DNA of 64,000 nt from Amphiduros pacificus. Lineage: Eukaryota > Annelida > Polychaeta > Phyllodocida > Hesionidae. A model generated the notes under the pieces. It searched no databases. It was not told where the DNA came from and saw only the letters and a program-made list of their open reading frames with translations. The translations under genes were made by a program, and so were the position numbers. The stretch lies in the NCBI GenBank assembly GCA_949316495.1, contig OX439008.1:13783532-13847531 (forward strand), in the 5' to 3' direction. The stretch's first letter is position 1; the number at the start of each line of letters is the position of its first letter. Shown one piece after another: positions 48,219-60,300 of this stretch.

Positions 48219-48605
48219 GTGCTGTGAGTGTACTACCGGTATTTAGCTTCAGCAGTAGCACTGTGTCTGCAGCCCTCCACTGTGCTGTGAGTGTACTACC
48301 GGTATTTAGCTTCAGCAGTAGCTCTGTGTCTGCAGCCCCCCACTGTGCTGTGAGTGTACTACCGGTATTTAGCTTCAGCAGTAGCACTGTGTCTGCAGCC
48401 CCCCACTGTGCTGTGAGTGTACTACCGGTATTTAGCTTCAGCAGTAACACTGTGTCTGCAGCCCCCCACTGTGCTGTGAGTGTACTACCGCTATTTAGCT
48501 TCAGCAGTAGCACTGTGTCTGCAGCCCTCCGCTGTGCTGTGAGTGTACTACCGCTATTTAGCTTCAGCAGTAGCACTGTGTCTGCAGCCATCCACTGTGC
48601 TGTGA
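48219..48605. repeat. Minisatellite, 63-bp unit, about 6 copies
   Basis: Each unit contains GTGCTGTGAGTGTACTACCG, TATTTAGCTTCAGCAGTAGC and CTGTGTCTGCAGCC. Copies 1-4 have CCGGTATT and copies 5-6 have CCGCTATT, so the array is split into two subtypes. Because 63 is 21 codons and the unit lacks stops in one frame on each strand, both strands stay open for about 136 codons as a 21-residue repeat. I see no signal peptide, no flanking exon and no selective reason to call either coding. Confidence 0.96.
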
Positions 48606-48918
48606 TCAACACCTTGCTCTGGTCAACTTATTGAAGCAGTTTTCCAACTCTTTAGTCGACTTTTATCGCAAACCAACAACTAAAAATAATACTTCATTTG
48701 TATTTGAGATCAGGACAGACATAACAGTATGCATCTATGAATGTAGCTGGTACAAAAGTCAACACTTAATATACAATGAAATTTTGTCATGATTGCTATG
48801 ACAACTATTAAAAAAGAAAAGAGGGGTTTGTATCACTTTATGTTGTTCCCAAATTGTGAAGAAACAAATATGTTTAAAGCAAAAAAGAAAATCTGCTCCA
48901 TGTTGGTTGTAATGCAGA
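48606..48918. other. AT-rich unique sequence between arrays
   Basis: No feature recognised. Confidence 0.45.
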
Positions 48919-49239
48919 TTCTTGTGTGGAACTCTGGGATATATTAGTTCTTGTGTGGAACTCTGGGATATATTAGTTCTTGTGTGGAACTCTGGGATAT
49001 ATTAGTTCTTGTGTGGAACTCTGGGATATATTAGTTCTTGTGTGGAACTCTGGGATATATTAGTTCTTGTGTGGAACTCTGGGATATATTCGTTCTTGTG
49101 TGGAACTCTGGGATATATTAGTTCTTGTGTGGAACTCTGGGATATATTCGTTCTTGTGTGGAACTCTGGGATATATTCGTTCTTGTGTGGAACTCTGGGA
49201 TATATTAGTTCTTGTGTGGAACTCTGGGATATATTAGTC
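48919..49239. repeat. Minisatellite, 29-bp unit, 11 near-identical copies
   Basis: TTCTTGTGTGGAACTCTGGG followed by ATATATTAG repeats with almost no change; the only regular variant is TTCG for TTAG, at three junctions. The uniformity marks a young or recently homogenised array, unlike the edge-decayed array at 29142. Confidence 0.97.
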
Positions 49240-51429
49240 AATATATAATATTGAATGGTGAGCCACAGAAGTGAGTGGCAGAGAGTGCAGAACGGTTTGC
49301 AATAGTGAGGTGCCATATATAGCCTTGGCTCATCAATATTTCACCACCATCGGTGCCTTCCAACATGTTGTCAGTCATTGGTGTATCCCCCTGCTGCACA
49401 GGGCATGATCCGTTGTCATTTTGCTTATGTTGTCAGATTTCTGAGTTTTTCATCTTTACCATCATAGGATGGGTTAGATACCGTGGCATGGTTGATCAGT
49501 GCTGTCATACTCTTGTCTTTGATAACACATGCCCATATAACACATACGCTTGTTGTGTTTTCAAACCAGTCACGCTAAATACCTGGGAAATATAATTGTT
49601 TCCTCAGACCCAATCGTTCTAATGCTCCAAGATTTTCAAATGCTTAGATTCTCTAACCTTTTCAGTCAAATTTGAAACATTCAAATTTGGCTGAAAGGGG
49701 AAAAAAATTAATAGTTTAACTGATAAGATGTGATTATTTATGTAGCAAGTCAAGTGGGAAGAAATAAAAGATCCAGAGATCAACAAATTTCTGGATAAGC
49801 AAATTCATGAAACATTTCTCAATTGTAATGGTCAAAATGCCCTTTATCTTGACCAATGTAATCCCTTTTATGTAAAATATTTTGCCTTTTATTTTGACCT
49901 TATGAAGCCATTTATTTTATCCAAGCTTTTGTTGATTGTCAAAGTAGCTCTAAACCAAGTTGGGATGAGAAAGGTGAAATGTTCTCCTTGATTCTTGTAG
50001 ACCTGTAAGTTAATCTTTTCACTCCTGTTTAGCTGTCTGGTTCTATGATTCAGAGACGGATGGTCCTTATAATAATAAAAGAAGTGATTCTAGGCCTGTG
50101 TCAAGTTGGATGTGTGCAGCAGAATAATAGCCCTCATAAAATGGCTCAGAAAATGAGATGGATGATTCGTCCAGACACTGAGGTAAAGTATTACAGTTCA
50201 AGACAACAAAACAACTTTGAAAGCGTGAGGGATAGTCCTATGAAGCACAATTTGTCTTGTCTGAGGGTGAAGAATAGATCGCAAACTTTCCAGTATTTTT
50301 TTGTGTAGAATTACTTTTTTTGTGTGCAGGAACTACTTTTTTGTTGTGGACAGACCTTGTAGCATGGAAAGCGATCACCATCCATTCTGTTCACCTTTGC
50401 TTTCTCTGTATTATACATGACCTTCAAGCCAGAGAGAATGGCTGTGTAAAAAATGTAGACTCACAAAAACTTTTTCTCTCTGATATAGTATTCAGTGGAA
50501 TGTTGATGCAAATGTCAAGATGCAATCAGCCATTCCATAGCAGGCGTCCTTGGTCCTCCGAGAACTGTGCCGAGATCCTAAATAGAGCAAGCGAGCATGA
50601 AGAAAACAAGAGCGTACATTTGACAGAGGCATAATATGATAAGGTTATGCTAACATGGCATTTGGAAATGGAGGATACTATTTTGACGATTGTCATATCT
50701 TGTGCATGTCACATAATTTGCAATAAAAAAGGTTATAATTATAGTCTGCATCATTTCACCAACAATCAAAAATCCCATGATAAATCACCTTATCTGCATC
50801 GAAATGTTCTCAGAGATACAAACAGAATGATTTTAATCATAATAAACATAAATATTACTTTTATTATCAGGAAATATCAAAAGTCATCATAACAACTGTA
50901 AAAAATTGCCAAAGGCCATAAAATAGTGCCAGGAGATTGTTATTCTAACATAAAAGTCATTTTGGCGTGCTAAATTTGCATACAAATGACAATATCAATT
51001 GCCAGTTTTGCCTGGAACATGCATGCATATATTTTGTTGACCATCACCCAGCAATCAACTAGAATACCTGTGAACATAAATTCCAATTAGTGCACCACCG
51101 GCTGCGTTAATGGCAGCTCTGCTCCTCAACCCATTGCTTTAGTATATTTGTCTACAATAAAAACTCAGCTCGGGGTTGATTTAAATTTAAATATAAGTGC
51201 TCAAAATCCTCATGCTGAACCTCTTCTTTTGGAATGTTATCATGGTTATATGGAACATTATGCCAAACCTGAGATTGAAGATAAAAGTTAGTAGGCAGAA
51301 ACAGTAAAGCTGGGAGGATATTATCACCAGTGGCCTGACCCTTGATGGATGAATGCCTTTGCTCGGTATTATGGCCAATGTATCACCCATTCGCAATTAA
51401 CCCCCACAAATAATTTGGCCACCTCTGTG
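49240..51429. other. Unique sequence, no gene recognised
   Basis: Moderate open frames occur on the plus strand (49353-49595, 50045-50308, 50320-50634) but none resembles a known protein. No repeats or elements were seen. Confidence 0.45.
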
Positions 51430-51650
51430 ATGCAAGTCAAACTGATTCATTGGCCCATCTATGGGCTGGCTAGTGATTCATAAGCTGGTGAGGAAGCGTG
51501 GTTCACACCTCCGCCATGATCAATGTTCATGTCTCAAGCCGGTCTCCTCACCTTGCGATCACTCTTTCTTGATGGGCCATTTTCCCCTGCCGAGTCTGCA
51601 CTCTGTGAGCCTCACCTTCAAAGATTCTGCTGTCTCACCCTTATTAAAAC
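51430..51650. other. GC-elevated unique block
   Basis: About 220 bases with balanced composition, including words such as CCTCCGCC and CTGCCGAGTCTGCAC. A plus-strand frame of 65 codons is open but unrecognised. It may be a conserved non-coding element. Confidence 0.25.
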
Positions 51651-53179
51651 TGTACTGACTGTATCATTACTTCTTTTTTTCTGACTTTTTTTTTAAATTC
51701 TATTTCCATAATGACTTACCCATATAGGTAAATATGACCATTTGCGATCATTATTTCTTTAATGTATATAATATTAACAAATTTAATCATTATGTAGGTT
51801 AACTCGTGAATTCACTCAATATGATTAGAGGATGAACAAGGCCTGCTCAGATATCCGAGGTTCTTGTTGTGCTTCTGCACTGACTAGTTCATTCTGTTGT
51901 GTACAGTACAGTGAATGACAGGTATGTTTGCAAAAGTTTGGAAGAGAAAACCTAATGGGAAGTTTTCAGAGTGCATTGCCTGTCATCTGATCATAATAGG
52001 CGACAAGAGGATTATTATATCGTTGAAAAAATATATTGCATGTGATACATAAACAACCTGAATGTGATCAGACAGGAAGCAAGCCGACATTGGGGGGGAA
52101 AAAATGGCTGTAGAAATGTATTGCCTTAGCTTAACGTTTTGCAGTACGAAGCTTAATAACATTGACACACAGGTGAGACTGAGAGATAACCACACCACCA
52201 GCACCTATAATCTTCCAAAAAACTGATAGAACATGATTTTGTAATTTATCATTCACCTGAATATTTATATAAAAATAATATATATTTATATATATCTTTC
52301 TGATATCATCTACTCTTTTTAGCAGATCCTGGATTCATACTAGGCTCTGCAAGTAAAGATCAGAAATGACTTTTCAAGTCAGACCTTGGAGACTATGTCA
52401 GGTCTCAACATGAAATGACTGAATTAATATGGATAGCAATGTAAATCCCAAACAAACAAAATAACATATCAGTGATTTATTTTCCAACCAGATATTTCCA
52501 GTATATCCTCCTCCCAAATTATAAACAATCAATTCTCAATTACTTTTGAACATATGAAATGAGCACGTACATGTCTATTGTTGAGTTTTTGTGCCTGAGC
52601 ATGTACAAGGCGCAACCAATTGCAGAGCTTTATGATAATTGCATGCAGAATAATTGGACGTAAAGTACATGGTTTTGTGGCAGAGGTAGTATGTGACTCT
52701 ACCTCACAACACAGAGTAGATATCAGCCCCTGTCATGCTTTATTTATTCAATTTGAATGCAATTGTAATTTTTCAGTCTCATTTCTGTGTTTAGATATTA
52801 GGACTAGATATTAGAAAAAAATAACTAAATGGAAATGTGGATTTTTTATGATTTTGTGACATGTTTTGAATTTTAGTCAAAATGGTTTTTGTAAATAGGT
52901 AAATGTGACCTACTAAAAAGCCAAACAAATAAAATGAAATTATTAGGGTTATGGAGGAGTTGAATTTTGCATGATATTTAATGCTGCTCCACCCACAAAC
53001 CAACTTGTTATAATATTGGGCCCGGTGAAGAAGCAATATTAAACCCATGTTCTGAAATTGTTCATGATATTCAACATCTCTCAGTCCTGAAGCCAATAAA
53101 GAAAATGTATCTACCCTACATATTTTTCATCATAAACTTGAAGAATGGGATGAGATATTCCTGCTGTGAATTTTGGTGA
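51651..53179. other. AT-rich unique sequence, no feature seen
   Basis: No repeat beyond a TA-rich tract near 52265-52295 and no recognisable gene. Confidence 0.5.
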
Positions 53180-53600
53180 TCATCAATGGCCAGACAGAGC
53201 TTAAGGAAGAGAGCCAACATCAGTGGCTACCTGCCTGGTGGGAAACATGGCCTGCTAAACCATGCACTGCCAGGACACGACCGGCTGCCAAGATCTGCTG
53301 CCAATATCACCCCGGCCTAAATCATAATGGCAAAAATCAGGAGAAATATCATGCATGTGAATATTGCGGGAAATAATTTAGGTCAGTCGCTGGTGACCAG
53401 CTTTGCAGTCGCTAATAGAGCACAGCGACTATGCGCCACAAGCAACGTAGTCCCTCTGTCTGCACCCGACGATGGAGCCACAAAAAACAGCTGTATACCC
53501 ATCAGCTGATCATGCTAAGCCAATCAGCTGGCCATCGATCCTCAGCCGAGAAACTAACAACATTGGTAAACAAGACAGACATGGCCAGCCAAGCTTATAT
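53180..53600. other. GC-elevated unique block with hairpins and CpGs
   Basis: The block has many CpGs, the odd palindrome CTGGTGACCAG (53390-53400), and the inverted pair AGTCGCT (53407-53413) with AGCGACT (53424-53430). Overlapping open frames of 60-71 codons exist in all plus-strand frames, and none is recognised. CCAATCAGCTGG at 53520-53531 combines CCAAT and an E-box. It looks like a regulatory or conserved non-coding element, but could be an unrecognised exon or RNA. Confidence 0.28.
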
Positions 53601-53799
53601 ACACATAGATTTTACATTTTATAAAGATGATATTTGTAGATTATAAAATTAATTTATGTGTGTTTGTCTTTGCTGTGTTTTATTCATTTTGAGATTTTTT
53701 TGTTACAAATACACTGGAATATAACAGCATGATATGTAGGGAGAATTCTGTTTATCTGCAGGCATTTCCATTGAGCTATTAAACAGTGTTGGTTTTTTC

Positions 53800-54265
53800 G
53801 CTCTGCTGACTTCTTTGAAGTGGGGAAAATGTCTCCATCTGTCTGTCCGGTTGTCCGTCTGTCTGTCAACATTTCTTTAAAACTCTTCTCCAAAACTAAC
53901 AATAATACATGTTACATATTTTATGTAGAGGTAGATATAGAGGTGAAGATTCAGATTCCTTCAAATCTTAGTGATGTTACCATCAATCATAGTGCAGTGA
54001 CCTTGAGGTCACAAGTTTTGTACAGAGCATATCTCAACAACCACCTATAAGAGGAAATTAAAACATGGTATACAGAAATTTCTTTGGTCATAGCTGTACG
54101 TAATTATACTTTTTTTAGTCACATGAACTTTGACCTTGATACATTGACCTTGAATTTAAAATTTGTGTACATGCCACACCATTAGATGTGGATAAAAAGT
54201 ACTTCATATCTGTTATATATCAAATCTTCTCCAAACTACCAGTAATATTTGTAATATCTTATAAA
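53800..54265 (+). repeat. Dispersed repeat with hairpin, TCTGTCCG tract and TGACCTTG words
   Basis: It opens with a small hairpin ACTTC-TTT-GAAGT (53809-53821), followed by a CATCTGTCTGTCCGG-type tract (53835-53868), CTCTTCTCCAAA, TGACCTTGAGGTCA (53998-54011), TTTGACCTTGATAC and TTGACCTTGAA. A second CTTCTCCAAACTACCAGTAA echo (about 54225) resembles 53884-53903, so the element is internally duplicated. This is the fullest of three such elements in the window and is of a style I know from molluscs. No protein is encoded. Confidence 0.55.
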
Positions 54266-55103
54266 TGGGTGAAAAGCAACTGGGCTGGCCTGCAGAACCC
54301 TCAGAAAGTTTTCAAGTTACACAATTGATGTGTTTTCATTTTAGTCAGCAGAGCTATCAACCCATGGGGGTTATATTTGGGTTGAAGGATTTGCATGCAT
54401 CGTGTGTTAATGTTATTTCCAAGAGATGTTAGTTTGGTGTTGGAGACTTGCACTTCATACCAAAATAATGCAGGCTTTGTCAAACCTGGAGGCAACATCT
54501 TTCAATCAGAGAAAATTTGACACCCATTAAAGATATATCGCATGCAAAGACTCAGTTGTGTCAAAGATGTGAATGTTGTTATTCACCAAATAAAACTGAC
54601 AAGCTGGGAAAGATATTGAAACAATCTGCTTGGAGGATTTTGTTGGGTTTTTTTTAAAGTTGAAAAAATAGCTAAAAAATTATTTAAATAAATAATTAAA
54701 CTTGACTTTCAGGGCATTGTTTCCTTCATAGCATCAATATGTTCTTGAATGCATCAGGATAAGAATTAAAGTTGGAGCCGAATTCAATATGTAACAAACA
54801 TTTTGGTAGGGACTGTGATTGTCATCCAGAACATTTTGAGGATCTTACCCTTTTTTCAAAGTAACATGCATTTTGATTAGCTGCCAAAGTTTAAAATTTC
54901 TGAAAAAACCAAAATGGCGATGATGGATTCAGCCCCAATATTGGGTACATTATTCTAAACACCTTAACTGTTCTCAAACTGCAAAGCTGATTAAATACCT
55001 TATATGATTATTTATCAAGTAATTTGCAGGCATTTCCAGAAGAATTTCACAAGTATTACAAAAAAGCAATGATCAGCCATCAGTCTATGTTTATTTAGGC
55101 TTA
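54266..55103. other. Unique AT-rich sequence flanking the satellite
   Basis: No element or gene recognised. The transition into the satellite at about 55104 is abrupt and has no inverted repeat or target duplication that I can see. Confidence 0.5.
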
Positions 55104-55998
55104 AAGGTCCACAGCAGGAGTATAAGAGGCCCTGTGTGTGGGTGTGACGTAATGTTAGAGGCCACAGCAGGAGTATAAGAGACCCTGTGTGTGAGTGTGA
55201 TGCAATGTTAGAGGCCACAGCAGGAGTATAAGAGACCCTGTGTGTGGGTGTGACGCAATGTTAGAGGCCACAGCAGGAGTATAAGAGGCCCTGTGTGTGG
55301 GTGTGACGCAATGTTAGAGGCCACAGCAGGAGTATAAGAGACCCTGTGTGTGGGTGTGACGCAATGTTAGAGGCCACAGCAGGAGTATAAGAGACCCTGT
55401 GTGTGGGTGTGATGCAATGTTAGAGGCCACAGCAGGAGTATAAGAGGCCCTGTGTGTGGGTGTGATGCAATGTTAGAGGCCCACAGCAGGAGTATAAGAG
55501 GCCCCGTGTGTGGGTGTGACGCAATGTTAGAGGCCCACAGCAGGAGTGTAAGAGGCCCTGTGTGTGGGTGTGATGCAATGTTAGAGGCCACAGCAGGAGT
55601 GTAAGAGACCCTGTGTGTGGGTGTGATGCAATGTTCGAGGCCACAGCAGGAGTATAAGAGACCCTGTGTGTGGGTGTGACGCAATGTTAGAGGCCACAGC
55701 AGGAGTATAAGAGGCCCTGTGTGTGGGTGTGACGCAATGTTAGAGGCCACAGCAGGAGTGTAAGAGGCCCCGTGTGTGGGTGTGACGCAATGTTAGAGGC
55801 CACAGCAGGAGTGTAAGAGACCCTGTGTGTGGGTGTGATGCAATGTTCGAGGCCACAGCAGGAGTATAAGAGACCCTGTGTGTGGGTGTGATGCAATGTT
55901 CGAGGCCACAGCAGGAGTATAAGAGACCCTGTGTGTGGGTGTGACGCAATGTTAGAGGCCACAGCAGGAGTATAAGAGGCCCTGTGTGTGGGTGTGAC

Positions 55999-57363
55999 GC
56001 AATGTTAGAGGCCACAGCAGGAGTATAAGAGGCCCTGTGTGTGGGTGTGATGCAATGTTAGAGGCCACAGCAGGAGTATAAGAGGCCCTGTGTGTGGGTG
56101 TGATGCAATGTTAGAGGCCACAGCAGGAGTATAAGAGGCCCTGTGTGTGGGTGTGACGCAATGTTAGAGGCCCACAGCAGGAGTGTAAGAGGCCCTGTGT
56201 GTGGGTGTGACGCAATGTTAGAGGCCACAGCAGGAGTGTAAGAGACCCTGTGTGTGGGTGTGATGCAATGTTCGAGGCCACAGCAGGAGTATAAGAGACC
56301 CTGTGTGTGGGTGTGACGCAATGTTAGAGGCCACAGCAGGAGTATAAGAGGCCCTGTGTGTGGGTGTGACGCAATGTTAGAGGCCACAGCAGGAGTATAA
56401 GAGGCCCTGTGTGTGGGTGTGATGCAATGTTAGAGGCCACAGCAGGAGTATAAGAGGCCCTGTGTGTGGGTGTGATGCAATGTTAGAGGCCACAGCAGGA
56501 GTATAAGAGGCCCTGTGTGTGGGTGTGACGCAATGTTAGAGGCCCACAGCAGGAGTGTAAGAGTTCCTGTGTGTGAGTGTGATGCAATGTTAGAGGCCAC
56601 AGCAGGAGTATAAGAGGCCCTGTGTGTGGGTGTGACGCAATGTTAGAGGCCCACAGCAGGAGTGTAAGAGTTCCTGTGTGTGAGTGTGATGCAATGTTAG
56701 AGGCCCACAGCATGAGTATAAGAGGCCCTGTGTGTGGGTGTGACGCAATGTTAGAGGCCCACAGCATGAGTATAAGAGGCCCTGTGTGTGGGTGTGACGC
56801 AATGATAGAGGCCACAGCAGGAGTATAAGAGGCCCTGTGTGTGGGTGTGATGCAATGTTAGAGGCCACAGCAGGAGTGTAAGAGGCCCTGTGTGTGGGTG
56901 TGATGCAATGTTAGAGGCCACAGCAGGAGTGTAAGAGACCCTGTGTGTGGGTGTGACGCAATGTTAGAGGCCACAGCAGGAGTGTAAGAGACCCTGTGTG
57001 TGGGTGTGACACAATGTTAGAGGCCACAGCAGGAGTATAAGAGGCCCTGTGTGTGGGTGTGATGCAATGTTAGAGGCCACAGCAGGAGTATAAGAGGCCC
57101 TGTGTGTGGGTGTGACGCAATGATAGAGGCCACAGCAGGAGTGTAAGAGACCCTGTGTGTGGGTGTGACGCAATGTTAGAGGCCAGAGCAGGAGTATAAG
57201 AGGCCCTGTGTGTGGGTGTGACGCAATGTTAGAGGCCTCAGCAGGAGTATAAGAGGCCCCGTGTGTGGGTGTGACGCAATGTTAGAGGCCCACAGCATGA
57301 GTATAAGAGGCCCTGTGTGTGGGTGTGACGCAATGTTAGAGGCCCACAGCATGAGTATAAGAG
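55999..57363. repeat. Satellite block, left copy of a long duplication
   Basis: This block within the 53-bp array corresponds to 62636-64000 at an offset of 6637 bp. Every part I compared by eye agreed, including rare variants: two GAGTTCC units with GAGTGTGATG, GCATGAG units, a CCAGAGCAGG unit and a CCTCAGCAGG unit. Immediately left, at 55998 against 62635, the copies differ (CG against TG, then GGC against GTT). Confidence 0.85.
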
Positions 57364-60300
57364 GCCCTGTGTGTGGGTGTGACGCAATGATAGAGGCCAC
57401 AGCAGGAGTGTAAGAGACCCTGTGTGTGGGTGTGACGCAATGTTAGAGGCCAGAGCAGGAGTATAAGAGGCCCTGTGTGTGGGTGTGATGCAATGTTAGA
57501 GGCCCACAGCAGGAGTATAAGAGGCCCCGTGTGTGGGTGTGACGCAATGTTAGAGGCCCACAGCAGGAGTGTAAGAGGCCCTGTGTGTGGGTGTGATGCA
57601 ATGTTCGAGGCCACAGCAGGAGTATAAGAGACCCTGTGTGTGGGTGTGACGCAATGTTAGAGGCCACAGCAGGAGTATAAGAGTGTGGGTGTGACGCAAT
57701 GTTAGAGGCCACAGCAGGAGTATAAGAGGCCCTGTGTGTGGGTGTGACGCAATGTTAGAGGCCACAGCAGGAGTGTAAGAGACCCTGTGTGTGGGTGTGA
57801 CACAATGTTAGAGGCCACAGCAGGAGTATAAGAGGCCCTGTGTGTGGGTGTGATGCAATGTTAGAGGCCACAGCAGGAGTGTAAGAGATCCTGTGTGTGG
57901 GTGTGATGCAATGTTAGAGGCCACAGCAGGAGTGTAAGAGATCCTGTGTGTGGGTGTGATGCAATGTTAGAGGCCACAGCAGGAGTGTAAGAGACCCTGT
58001 GTGTGGGTGTGACGCAATGTTAGAGGCCACAGCAGGAGTGTAAGAGATCCTGTGTGTGGGTGTGATGCAATGTTAGAGGCCCACAGCAGGAGTATAAGAG
58101 GCCCTGTGTGTGGGTGTGACGCAATGTTAGAGGCCACAGCAGGAGTGTAAGAGGCCCTGTGTGTGGGTGTGACGCAATGATAGAGGCCACAGCAGGAGTA
58201 TAAGAGGCCCTGTGTGTGGGTGTGACGCAATGTTAGAGGCCACAGCAGGAGTGTAAGAGGCCCTGTGTGTGGGTGTGACGCAATGTTAGAGGCCACAGCA
58301 GGAGTATAAGAGGCCCTGTGTGTGGGTGTGACGCAATGATAGAGGCCACAGCAGGAGTGTAAGAGGCCCTGTGTGTGGGTGTGACGCAATGTTAGAGGCC
58401 ACAGCAGGAGTATAAGAGGCCCTGTGTGTGGGTGTGACGCAATGTTAGAGGCCACAGCAGGAGTATAAGAGGCCCTGTGTGTGGGTGTGACGCAATGATA
58501 GAGGCCACAGCAGGAGTGTAAGAGGCCCTGTGTGTGGGTGTGACGCAATGTTAGAGGCCACAGCAGGAGTATAAGAGGCCCTGTGTGTGGGTGTGACGCA
58601 ATGATAGAGGCCACAGCAGGAGTGTAAGAGGCCCTGTGTGTGGGTGTGACGCAATGTTAGAGGCCACAGCAGGAGTGTAAGAGATCCTGTGTGTGGGTGT
58701 GATGCAATGTTAGAGGCCACAGCAGGAGTATAAGAGGCCCTGTGTGTGGGTGTGACGCAATGTTAGAGGCCACAGCAGGAGTGTAAGAGATCCTGTGTGT
58801 GGGTGTGATGCAATGTTAGAGGCCACAGCAGGAGTATAAGAGGCCCTGTGTGTGGGTGTGACGCAATGTTAGAGGCCACAGCAGGAGTGTAAGAGATCCT
58901 GTGTGTGGGTGTGATGCAATGTTAGAGGCCACAGCAGGAGTATAAGAGGCCCTGTGTGTGGGTGTGACGCAATGTTAGAGGCCACAGCAGGAGTGTAAGA
59001 GACCCTGTGTGTGGGTGTGACACAATGTTAGAGGCCACAGCAGGAGTATAAGAGGCCCTGTGTGTGGGTGTGACGCAATGTTAGAGGCCACAGCAGGAGT
59101 GTAAGAGACCCTGTGTGTGGGTGTGACACAATGTTAGAGGCCACAGCAGGAGTATAAGAGGCCCTGTGTGTGGGTGTGACGCAATGTTAGAGGCCACAGC
59201 AGGAGTGTAAGAGACCCTGTGTGTGGGTGTGACACAATGTTAGAGGCCACAGCAGGAGTATAAGAGGCCCTGTGTGTGGGTGTGATGCAATGTTAGAGGC
59301 CACAGCAGGAGTGTAAGAGACCCTGTGTGTGGGTGTGACACAATGTTAGAGGCCACAGCAGGAGTATAAGAGGCCCTGTGTGTGGGTGTGACGCAATGTT
59401 AGAGGCCACAGCAGGAGTGTAAGAGACCCTGTGTGTGGGTGTGACACAATGTTAGAGGCCACAGCAGGAGTATAAGAGGCCCTGTGTGTGGGTGTGACGC
59501 AATGTTAGAGGCCCACAGCAGGAGTATAAGAGGCCCTGTGTGTGGGTGTGATGCAATGTTAGAGGCCCACAGCAGGAGTGTAAGAGATCCTGTGTGTGGG
59601 TGTGATGCAATGTTAGAGGCCACAGCAGGAGTGTAAGAGATCCTGTGTGTGGGTGTGATGCAATGTTAGAGGCCACAGCAGGAGTATAAGAGGCCCTGTG
59701 TGTGGGTGTGACGCAATGTTAGAGGCCACAGCAGGAGTGTAAGAGACCCTGTGTGTGGGTGTGACACAATGTTAGAGGCCACAGCAGGAGTATAAGAGGC
59801 CCTGTGTGTGGGTGTGACGCAATGTTAGAGGCCACAGCAGGAGTGTAAGAGACCCTGTGTGTGGGTGTGACGCAATGTTAGAGGCCACAGCAGGAGTGTA
59901 AGAGACCCTGTGTGTGGGTGTGACGCAATGTTAGAGGCCACAGCAGGAGTATAAGAGGCCCTGTGTGTGGGTGTGACGCAATGTTAGAGGCCACAGCAGG
60001 AGTGTAAGAGACCCTGTGTGTGGGTGTGACACAATGTTAGAGGCCACAGCAGGAGTATAAGAGACCCTGTGTGTGGGTGTGACACAATGTTAGAGGCCAC
60101 AGCAGGAGTATAAGAGGCCCTGTGTGTGGGTGTGACGCAATGTTAGAGGTCACAGCAGGAGTATAAGAGGCCCTGTGTGTGGGTGTGACGCAATGTTAGA
60201 GGCCACAGCAGGAGTATAAGAGACCCTGTGTGTGGGTGTGACGCAATGTTAGAGGCCACAGCAGGAGTATAAGAGACCCTGTATGTGGGTGTGATGCAAT

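Noticed and set aside
1-55103. tRNA genes or SINE A/B boxes
   Set aside because: I searched by eye for GGTTCGA-type B boxes and found no convincing pair; a covariance search could still find one I missed.
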